Part shown: positions 8,433 to 15,166 of the stretch, in pieces
Position numbering within the stretch: position 1 is the stretch's first letter
Layout of the letters: the number at the start of each line of letters is the position of its first letter
Assembly: GCF_002419965.1 (NCBI RefSeq)
Contig: NZ_DIHC01000046.1
Coordinates: 524 to 64,523, forward strand
Direction: 5' to 3'
DNA: 64,000 nucleotides
Origin: Pseudomonas sp. UBA5706
GTDB lineage: Bacteria > Pseudomonadota > Gammaproteobacteria > Pseudomonadales > Pseudomonadaceae
Made by a program: the position numbers and the translations under genes
The notes under the pieces: model-generated
The model's database searches: none
Told to the model about the DNA's origin: nothing
Seen by the model: the letters and a program-made list of their open reading frames with translations, nothing else

Positions 8433-9218
8433 ATGGAATTTGGCAACGTGGGTTTCGTCGTCGCCGGCTTGGTGGTCGGTTTCATCGTTGGCATGACCGG
8501 CGTAGGGGGTGGATCGCTGATGACGCCGATCCTGCTGTGGTTTGGCATCAATCCAGCGACCGCAGTAGGCACCGACCTGCTATATGCCGCCATCACCAAA
8601 AGCGGTGGCGTGCTGGTGCATCGCAAGAATGACAACATCGACTGGGGCATTACCGGTTGGCTGACGTTGGGCAGTGTGCCGGCAGCGGGATTGACCCTGT
8701 GGTTTCTCAGTAGCCTGCACACCGCGCCCGGTGCGATGAACGCTGTAATTAAACAGGGGCTGGGATTCGTCCTGCTGCTCACGGCAATCGCTATTTTTTT
8801 CAAGCAGCGACTGCTGATTTTTGCCCAGCGCCATGCCGGGGATCGCATTCGCCTCAGCGGCAAGACCCTCAATAGCCTGACTGTGATCACCGGGGTAGTG
8901 CTTGGCGTGATGGTCGCCTTGACCTCCATCGGCGCCGGCGCTCTGGGCACGGTGGCGCTGTTCCTGCTCTATCCGTTTCTTGATACCCGGCGTCTGGTGG
9001 GCACCGAGATCGCGCATGCCGTGCCGCTGACCCTGATCGCCGGCCTGGGCCATGCCAGCATGGGCAATATGAATTGGGCGATGCTCGGTTTTCTATTGAT
9101 GGGTTCGCTGCCGGGCATCTACATGGGTAGCCAGTTGACCGGGCGTATTCCCGATGCCGTGCTTCGTCCCTGTCTGGCCGTGATGCTGATTGCGATCGGT
9201 TACAAACTGGCGTTTTGA
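8433..9218 (+). CDS. TauE/SafE family sulfite/organosulfur exporter
   Basis: A 261-residue inner-membrane protein with about eight hydrophobic helices in two repeats. The TauE/SafE hallmark GxxxGxxxGxGGG is visible near residues 15-29 (VGFIVGMTGVGGGSLM), followed by PATAVGTDL, and the second repeat contains TSIGAGALGT. Members export sulfite, sulfonates or other anions; the substrate cannot be read from the sequence. An A+T-rich promoter-like region of about 180 bases precedes it. The ribosome site is modest. It is not clearly in an operon with the LysE-type gene 110 bases downstream. Confidence 0.88.
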   Translation: MEFGNVGFVVAGLVVGFIVGMTGVGGGSLMTPILLWFGINPATAVGTDLLYAAITKSGGVLVHRKNDNIDWGITGWLTLGSVPAAGLTLWFLSSLHTAPGAMNAVIKQGLGFVLLLTAIAIFFKQRLLIFAQRHAGDRIRLSGKTLNSLTVITGVVLGVMVALTSIGAGALGTVALFLLYPFLDTRRLVGTEIAHAVPLTLIAGLGHASMGNMNWAMLGFLLMGSLPGIYMGSQLTGRIPDAVLRPCLAVMLIAIGYKLAF

Positions 9219-9328
9219 GCGGCGCGTCGCTCGGCGCCACGTCGCATAAACCATAAGCCAAGCTACTCGTAAATGCCCGGATCCCGCCTAAACTGAGCGA
9301 GCATTGACCCCATTAGAGGCTCCTCTTA

Positions 9329-9961
9329 ATGATCGCACTCTCTACACTCGCGTTATTTTCCGGTGCCTGCCTGGCGCTGGCGATTACTCCCGGGCCAGAC
9401 ATGCTGCTGATTGCTTCACGCAGTGCCAGTCAGGGCAAAGTGGCGGGTTTTGCTTCATTGGCGGGCATCCAGTTGGGCACTTATTGCCATGCACTGGCCG
9501 CTGCGCTGGGGTTGTCGCAATTGTTTGTCACGCTGCCCATCGCCTATGACGTCGTGCGATTCATCGGCGCGGCGTACCTGCTGTATTTGGCATTCAAGAC
9601 GTTTCGCTCCTCCAGCATGGCGCTCTCGGCCAGCACGACCTTGCCACGCTACTCGCGCACGCAGATGTTCTTTCAGGGCCTGCTGACCAATGTGCTCAAC
9701 CCAAAAATGGCATTGTTTGTGTTGGCGCTGTTTCCACAGTTCATTGACCCGAATACGGGTTCCATCGTTTTGCAGATGCTGTTGCTGGCAACCGTGCTTA
9801 ATGTCGTGGGCCTGATTGCCAACGGTGCTGTCATCATCATGGCCAGCCGCGTTGGCTCGCGCTTGGGCGCCAGTGAACGGGCGGCGCGATGGCTGCAGAA
9901 AATGCTTGGGATGGTGTTTGTGGGATTGGCGTGCCGTTTGGCACTGGCCGCCCGGGATTGA
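9329..9961 (+). CDS. LysE/RhtB family amino-acid exporter
   Basis: A 210-residue membrane protein of the LysE/RhtB translocator family with about six helices. The signature after helix 1 is ALAITPGPDMLLI, close to the family pattern (TPGP then a hydrophobic run), and the central FFQGLLTNVLNPKMALF stretch is typical. Such proteins export amino acids such as homoserine, threonine or lysine, or related metabolites; the substrate is unknown. AGAGG precedes the ATG by a suitable distance. A strong hairpin (10012-10050) lies between its end and the convergent small gene. Confidence 0.9.
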   Translation: MIALSTLALFSGACLALAITPGPDMLLIASRSASQGKVAGFASLAGIQLGTYCHALAAALGLSQLFVTLPIAYDVVRFIGAAYLLYLAFKTFRSSSMALSASTTLPRYSRTQMFFQGLLTNVLNPKMALFVLALFPQFIDPNTGSIVLQMLLLATVLNVVGLIANGAVIIMASRVGSRLGASERAARWLQKMLGMVFVGLACRLALAARD

Positions 9962-10011
9962 GGGCGCAATGTAGGGGTCACATGCTGTGCAAAGTCACGG
10001 CAGGAATGAAA

Positions 10012-10050
10012 CGCGGCTGAGTGCTCGATACGATCCCGCACTCAGCCGCG
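10012..10050 (-). terminator. Hairpin terminator, mainly minus strand
   Basis: A 13-bp perfect stem (CGCGGCTGAGTGC, 10012-10024, with 10038-10050) sits between convergent genes. On the minus strand it is followed by TTTCATT, on the plus strand by TGAGGTTTG, so it fits best as the end of the minus-strand gene and may block readthrough both ways. Confidence 0.6.
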
Positions 10051-10060
10051 TGAGGTTTGC

Positions 10061-10390
10061 CTAGCAAAGCCGATCGATTACGCGCACGCCTTCCTGGTGC
10101 CGCGCGTTACCCCACTCACTGCTCAGGGTATCAAGCACCTGCCCCAGGAACTGCTTGTCGGCAGCTGCTTTCTTGCCGACGTAGCCGTGGCCTTTGCGGT
10201 ACATCTTCAATCGCGCACGCATGTGCGGATGTTGCTCATCGAACTCTTGTTCCTCGGTGCAGGCACCCAGGCCGTCCATGTGCACATCACCTTTCTCACA
10301 TACCCAGAGAATGTGGCTATCGAGGGAGTCCTTCTGCGCCGCGAACAGTCGAGCCAACTGGTCAATGGTAGGTTGATTGTTCAGATTCAT
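10061..10390 (-). CDS. Hypothetical protein
   Basis: A 109-residue soluble protein beginning MNLNNQPTIDQLARLFAAQK. It is charged, with ILWVCEKGDVHMDG, a polar Glu-rich loop and a Lys-rich segment (RARLKMYRKGHGYVGKKAA), and no membrane segment or known motif. I chose the start at 10390 because AAGGGG lies about 9 bases before it, whereas an in-frame ATG at 10414 has no ribosome site. Similar short proteins occur in Pseudomonas, but I know no function. It converges with the LysE-type gene, and a 700-base gene-free stretch lies upstream. Confidence 0.7.
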   Translation of the reverse strand: MNLNNQPTIDQLARLFAAQKDSLDSHILWVCEKGDVHMDGLGACTEEQEFDEQHPHMRARLKMYRKGHGYVGKKAAADKQFLGQVLDTLSSEWGNARHQEGVRVIDRLC

Positions 10391-11119
10391 GATTGGATAC
10401 CCCTTTTTGCCCATTTGTTAATCTATCTGGTTAGTTCAGATCCAATGCAGATCGTCCATCGATCCGCGGTCCTTCCAAAACATGCTTGCCAATGCAGGTG
10501 CCAACAGAGCCGGCACCTAGCGGCAGGATGTAGTGTCGATGAATGACTGCTACGCGATGATCGAAATGCAGGGGGAGAGAAGACGGACGTCGAGAGGACA
10601 CTGGCGACTTTTCGCGGTCGACCACAAGTGTCATGAGGACGTTTCGCCAGCGCTCGGCCTATGGGGCGATCATGCCGGTTCAGCTTCATCAATCTGCCTT
10701 GTGGGCAGCACACATCCAGAGGGTGTTCGACGGCTTTGACGAACGGGCCCAGGATACCTTTGCCAGCTCTCCCGATCAGGGAGACGCATGAATCATGCAG
10801 TTGCAAAACAGCTTCGTCAATCATTTTGTAGTGATTTTTTTTGAGCACTACATTTTTTGTAGTTCCGATACACGAAGGTCTGTCCGTGACTACAAAGTCA
10901 GTAAATCCGGGGCTTTGGAGGCCGGGGTAACTTCAGAATGCGCGGAAGCGAGAAGGGGCAGTGCAGCAGTGCAGGCATGCAGGGGAGAAGGTCGGACACT
11001 GTGACTGACGCCCTGGCGTTACTGAACAACATCGGCTTGCGTGGGCAGCGTCATTGCAACCGCTCCCTTTAGCAAGCCGTGGTTCTGTCCGTGGGTATGT
11101 GTCCAAGTCCTGCTTGGGC
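10391..11119. other. Gene-free region with TGTAGT/ACTACA half-sites
   Basis: About 730 bases with no frame I can support. A minus-strand frame over 10423-10848 is weak and was not called. Four copies of one 6-mer in both orientations occur at 10827-10832 (TGTAGT), 10847-10852 (ACTACA), 10858-10863 (TGTAGT) and 10889-10894 (ACTACA). The middle pair forms an inverted repeat with a five-T spacer. This looks like a regulator binding region, but the gene it would control is not evident. Confidence 0.45.
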
Positions 11120-12070
11120 TTAGAGCGCTTCGTTCAACGTTCTGAACTGCTCATCCGTGAGTGTCAGGCGCGTGGCCTTGGCGAAGCTTGCCACCTGTTC
11201 GACGCTGGTGGCACTGGCGATTGGCGCGGTAACGCCGGGACTGTTTATGAGCCAGGCCAGCGCAACTTCCGCTTGCTTGGCGCCATGATCGGCTGCTACC
11301 GCATCCAGCGCCGTCAGCAGTTTCAGACCCTGTTCATCCAGGTATTTCTCTAGCCGGTCACCGCGCTTGCTGCTGCCCAGGTCAGCCCTGGAGCGGTATT
11401 TACCGGAAAGAAAACCCGAAGCGAGACTGAAATAGGTCACCACACCGATGTTTTCGGTTATGCACAATTTTTGCAATTGGCCCTCAAAACCTGAGCGGTC
11501 GTAAAGGTTGTACTCCGGCTGGATCACCTGATATGCAGGCAGGTCATTGTCGTGCGCTGCCTTCAATGCGGCGCACAGCAACGTGGCATCGTAATTGGAA
11601 GCGCCCAGAGCGTTGATTTTCCCTGCCTTGCGCAGCGCAGCGTAGGTGCCCAGGGTTTCTTCGTGGGGTGTTTGCGGGTCTGGCCAGTGGGAGAAATACA
11701 GGTCGACATGATCGGTACCCAATCGGCGTAGCGAGTCTTCGACAGCTTGCAGGATCCAGCGTCTGGACAGGCCTTTGTTCTGCGGCGAACCCATTTGCGA
11801 GCCGACCTTGGTGAAGATTGCCACCTTGTCTCGCATACCAGGGCGCTGTTTGAACCAGCGGCCGATGATGGCCTCCGATTCTCCGCCGCTGTTACCGGGT
11901 ACCCATGCCGAATAGACATCGGCGGTGTCGATGGCGTTAAAACCCTGATCGACGAAGGCATCGAGTACGGCAAAGCTGGTTTTCTCGTCGATGGTCCAGC
12001 CGAAGACGTTGCCGCCGAACACCAGCGGGGCGATGTTCAGGCCAGTACTGCCCAAGGGACGTTTGAGCAT
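11120..12070 (-). CDS. Aldo/keto reductase
   Basis: A 316-residue NADPH-dependent oxidoreductase of the aldo/keto reductase superfamily. The catalytic tetrad is present: Asp48 in IDTAD, Tyr53 in DVYSAW, Lys in IFTKVG and His in YFSHWPD. The C-terminal cofactor region (GVTAPIASATSVEQV) is intact. It resembles the YajO/Tas-like AKR group, with a broad and unknown carbonyl substrate. The start at 12070 has an excellent ribosome site (AAGGAGA); the frame is open 64 codons further upstream, but that extension has no conserved content. It appears monocistronic. Confidence 0.92.
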   Translation of the reverse strand: MLKRPLGSTGLNIAPLVFGGNVFGWTIDEKTSFAVLDAFVDQGFNAIDTADVYSAWVPGNSGGESEAIIGRWFKQRPGMRDKVAIFTKVGSQMGSPQNKGLSRRWILQAVEDSLRRLGTDHVDLYFSHWPDPQTPHEETLGTYAALRKAGKINALGASNYDATLLCAALKAAHDNDLPAYQVIQPEYNLYDRSGFEGQLQKLCITENIGVVTYFSLASGFLSGKYRSRADLGSSKRGDRLEKYLDEQGLKLLTALDAVAADHGAKQAEVALAWLINSPGVTAPIASATSVEQVASFAKATRLTLTDEQFRTLNEAL

Positions 12071-12198
12071 GACTTTCTCCTTTGGTGGTTCTGTGGGTAA
12101 CAGGCGTTGGTGTAAAGCGGGTGCCGCCGCAAGGATGATCGATCTGCTAACGTTTCCGACAGGAGACTTGCGTATACACAATAGGTTGTTATGCGGGG

Positions 12199-12268
12199 AG
12201 CGGTCTGCTAAAGCAACACGGCCTGCCGACAGTGGCGTCCTCAAGACCGCTACTGTCGGCAAGCCGTG
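12199..12268. repeat. Interspersed intergenic palindromic repeat, copy 1
   Basis: Begins AGCGGTCTGC and contains AGTGGCGTCCTCAAGA followed by CTACTGTCGGCAAGCCG. It can fold as a long imperfect stem (TGCCGACAGT with ACTGTCGGCA, flanked by CACGGC with GCCGTG). The same order of blocks occurs at 43728-43784, so the two are copies of one intergenic repeat family. Confidence 0.6.
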
Positions 12269-12292
12269 CTGCCGCTTAACCTGTTGGGAGGC

Positions 12293-12320
12293 CTTCAGGA
12301 CGGCTTTATCCGTCCTGAAG
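12293..12320. other. Perfect hairpin downstream of glgX
   Basis: An 11-bp perfect stem (CTTCAGGACGG with its complement) and a 6-base loop lie 14 bases after the glgX stop codon. No T-run follows on either strand, so it may stabilise the 3' end or work with Rho instead of acting as a classical terminator. Confidence 0.5.
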
Positions 12321-12333
12321 GGTAGAAGGGCAT

Positions 12334-14520
12334 TTACGCCTGGTCTTCCTTATGCAATTCGAACAGCAGCAACGAGCGTTGCGTGACGGTGTACTCGACC
12401 CCGAACTCGAACTTATCCTTGCCACGGATTTCAGGCTGGTTGGTATCGATCAGGCTCACCCAATGAACCCCTTCCGGCACTTCCGGCAGGGTGAAGTTGA
12501 CGCCTTCGTGGTGTGAGTTGACGATCAGCAGCATGGTCGCTTCCGAGCCGCGTCGGCGAATCCCGGTTTCCTGCGCGCGACCGTCAACCAGCATGCCAAG
12601 GCAACGCCCGTTCGCATCTTCCCATTGTTCGATGGTCATCTCTTCGCCGCTTGGCGACAGCCAGGTCACATCCTTGACGCCCAGCTCCTCGTTGTAATCG
12701 CCTACCAGGAACCGCCCACGACGCAGGATCGGGTATTTGAGACGTAACTTGATCAAGCGCTGCACGAAGCTGTGCAAAGCCTTGCCATCTTCATCCCACT
12801 CCCAGTCCACCCAGCCGATTTCGCTGTCCTGGCAGTAGGCATTGTTGTTGCCATGCTGCGTACGCGCGAATTCGTCACCGGCCACCATCATTGGCGTGCC
12901 TTGGGACAACAGCAGCGTGGCGAAGAAATTGCGCATCTGGCGCAGGCGCAGTGCATTGATTTGCGGATCGTCGGTCGGACCTTCCACGCCGTGGTTCCAG
13001 GACCGGTTGTCGTTGCTGCCGTCCTGGTTGTTCTCGTCATTGTCTTCGTTGTGCTTATCGTTGTACGACACCAGGTCGTGCAACGTGAAACCATCATGAG
13101 CGGTGACAAAGTTCACCGACGCGTAAGGCCTGCGGCCGCGCTGGTTGAACAAGTTGCCCGAGGCGGTCAGGCGGCTGGCGAGGTCGGCCAGTTGACCTTC
13201 GTCGCCTTTCCAGAAGGCGCGCACGGTGTCACGGAATTTGTCGTTCCATTCGGCCCAACCCGGCGCAAAATGACCGACCTGATAGCCGCCAGGGCCGCAG
13301 TCCCACGGTTCGGCGATCAGCTTGACCTGGCGCAATACCGGATCCTGACGGCAGGCCACAAGGAAGCTGTGACGTTCGTCGAAGCCGTCACGGTAACGGC
13401 CGAGAATGGTCGCCAGGTCGAAACGGAAGCCGTCGACGTGCATTTCAGAGGCCCAATAGCGCAGCGAGTCGGTCACCATCTGCAGCACGCAAGGATGGCT
13501 CAGATCCAGCGTGTTGCCGGTGCCCGAATCGTTGATGTAGAAACGCTTGTCGTCGGGCATCAGCCGATAGTACGAGGCATTATCGATACCGCGCATCGAC
13601 AGGGTCGGGCCGCGTTCGTTGCCTTCGGCGGTGTGGTTGTAGACCACGTCCAGTATCACCTCCAGCCCTGCCTGGTGCATGTGCGCAACCATTTCCTTGA
13701 ATTCGGCGATCTTGCCGTGGGCCAGGAAACGTGGATCCGGGGCGAAGAAGGCGATGGTGTTGTAGCCCCAGTAGTTGGTCATGCCTTTTTCCAGCAAATG
13801 CTGGTCGTTGACGAAGGCATGGATCGGCAGCAGTTCAACCGACGTCACACCCAGACCCTTGATGTGCTGGATGACTTCTCCCACCTTAAGGCCGGAGAAC
13901 GTGCCCTTCAGTTCATCGGGAACGGCGGGGTGACGCATAGTGAAACCGCGGGTGTGGGTCTCGTAGAAAATGGTCTTTTCCCACGGCACATTAACCCGTT
14001 GATCGCGGCCCCAGGTGTAGGCAGGGTCGATGACCTTGCACTTGGGCACGAAGGGCGCACTGTCACGCTCGTCGAAGCTCATATCATCATCAGGGTGGCC
14101 GATGGTGTAGCCGAACAGCGCTTCGGACCATTTCAGCTCACCGACCAACTGTTTGGCATACGGGTCGATCAGCAGTTTGTTGTGGTTGAAGCGATGGCCG
14201 TTCTTCGGGTCGTACGGGCCGTAGACTCGGTAGCCATACACCAGCCCGGGGTGAGCATCAGGCAGGTAGCCGTGAAAGATCTCATCGGTGTATTCAGGGA
14301 GCTCAATGCGCTCCAGTTCGGTCTCGCCGGTGGAGTCGAACAGGCATAGCTCAACCTTGGTCGCGTTGGCCGAGAAGATCGCGAAGTTAACCCCCAGGCC
14401 GTCCCAGTTCGCGCCGAGCGGGAAGGGCAGACCCTCTCGAATGCGCGACGCGGTGACTTCCGGGCTGTCGGCCTTTTGGGATTCATTCTTTGCTGCGGTG
14501 TTCTTGTCTTGCTTACTCAT
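12334..14520 (-). CDS. glgX: Glycogen debranching enzyme GlgX
   Basis: A 728-residue GH13 isoamylase-type enzyme that removes alpha-1,6 branches from glycogen trimmed by phosphorylase. Domain order is an N-terminal CBM48 region (about 30-130), the GH13 barrel (about 170-600) and a C-terminal beta domain. Catalytic residues are visible: the nucleophile Asp in DGFRFDLA near 365, the acid Glu in LIAEPWD near 402, and Asp in TAHDG near 475. A short Lys/Ser/Glu-rich tail precedes the domain. It is the last gene of the glgA-treZ-malQ-treY-DUF2934 operon, 176 bases after DUF2934, so it may also have its own promoter. The ribosome site AGGA is good. Confidence 0.95.
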   Translation of the reverse strand: MSKQDKNTAAKNESQKADSPEVTASRIREGLPFPLGANWDGLGVNFAIFSANATKVELCLFDSTGETELERIELPEYTDEIFHGYLPDAHPGLVYGYRVYGPYDPKNGHRFNHNKLLIDPYAKQLVGELKWSEALFGYTIGHPDDDMSFDERDSAPFVPKCKVIDPAYTWGRDQRVNVPWEKTIFYETHTRGFTMRHPAVPDELKGTFSGLKVGEVIQHIKGLGVTSVELLPIHAFVNDQHLLEKGMTNYWGYNTIAFFAPDPRFLAHGKIAEFKEMVAHMHQAGLEVILDVVYNHTAEGNERGPTLSMRGIDNASYYRLMPDDKRFYINDSGTGNTLDLSHPCVLQMVTDSLRYWASEMHVDGFRFDLATILGRYRDGFDERHSFLVACRQDPVLRQVKLIAEPWDCGPGGYQVGHFAPGWAEWNDKFRDTVRAFWKGDEGQLADLASRLTASGNLFNQRGRRPYASVNFVTAHDGFTLHDLVSYNDKHNEDNDENNQDGSNDNRSWNHGVEGPTDDPQINALRLRQMRNFFATLLLSQGTPMMVAGDEFARTQHGNNNAYCQDSEIGWVDWEWDEDGKALHSFVQRLIKLRLKYPILRRGRFLVGDYNEELGVKDVTWLSPSGEEMTIEQWEDANGRCLGMLVDGRAQETGIRRRGSEATMLLIVNSHHEGVNFTLPEVPEGVHWVSLIDTNQPEIRGKDKFEFGVEYTVTQRSLLLFELHKEDQA

Positions 14521-14696
14521 GGGGATTCCTGACGGTCGAATGATTTCCAGAAGGCGAACAAAACCTCTGTCGCAGGCTGAAGCTGCGCCATTACTGTAGA
14601 AATGGGCAAAGGGGTAACCGCAGGGCGATACTCGTTTTAAGGCGATCCCTGCGGTAGGGGTCTGCTACACGCTGCGTCTTCGTTGAAAACGAAGGC

Positions 14697-15149
14697 TCAA
14701 GGCGCGGGAGGCTTGGTTGCCGGTGTTGCTTTCTTGGCGGATGGTTTTGCAGCAGGTTTTGCCGCTGGTTTTGCTGCAGGCTCGGCACTGCTGGTCGCGG
14801 CCGCCTTTGGTTTCGCAGCGGGTTTTGCTGCCGGCTTATTTGCTGCCGGCTTAGACGCTGGCTTGGCCGCAGTTTTGTCTGCAGGCTTCTCGGCTGCCTT
14901 GGCTGCGGGCTTGGCCGGGGCTGCCTTTGGCCTGGCTGCAGGTTTTGCCGCTGCGGTCCTGGACTGCGCTTTGCCGTCAGCCTTAGGCTTGGCGGCTTTG
15001 GAAGCTGCAGGCTTTTTGGCTGATTTGGTTTCGGCTTGGAACTGCTTTTTGGCCTTTTCCCAATGCTCGGCGTCCTTGCCGTGCGGTTTGCCTTCGGACT
15101 CCCAGATCTGGTGGGCTATCTCTTTAATTCTTTTCTCGTCGGCACTCAT
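14697..15149 (-). CDS. DUF2934 protein with H1-like Ala/Lys/Pro tail
   Basis: A 150-residue two-part protein. Residues 1-40 (KRIKEIAHQIWESEGKPHG) form a DUF2934 domain. Residues 42-150 are a low-complexity tail of Ala, Lys and Pro with repeated AAKPAAKP units, like the tails of histone-H1-like proteins such as AlgP. The tail is strongly basic and probably disordered, so nucleic-acid binding is inferred and not shown. It sits 17 bases after treY inside the trehalose/glycogen operon, a placement I also recall in other Pseudomonas. The ribosome site GGGAG is good. The repetitive DNA makes length variation between strains likely. Confidence 0.85.
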   Translation of the reverse strand: MSADEKRIKEIAHQIWESEGKPHGKDAEHWEKAKKQFQAETKSAKKPAASKAAKPKADGKAQSRTAAAKPAARPKAAPAKPAAKAAEKPADKTAAKPASKPAANKPAAKPAAKPKAAATSSAEPAAKPAAKPAAKPSAKKATPATKPPAP

Positions 15150-15166
15150 CTCGACACTCCCGGGTA

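Noticed and set aside
10423..10848. Minus-strand frame of 141 codons in the gene-free stretch
   Set aside because: Its first half looks slightly protein-like, but the rest does not, and there is no ribosome site or known domain. I left it as unassigned.
12772..14349. 525-codon open frame on the plus strand across glgX
   Set aside because: It is a shadow of glgX in another frame: repetitive Val/Gly/Ala-rich sequence, no ribosome site and no domain, whereas the minus-strand frame has every GH13 motif.
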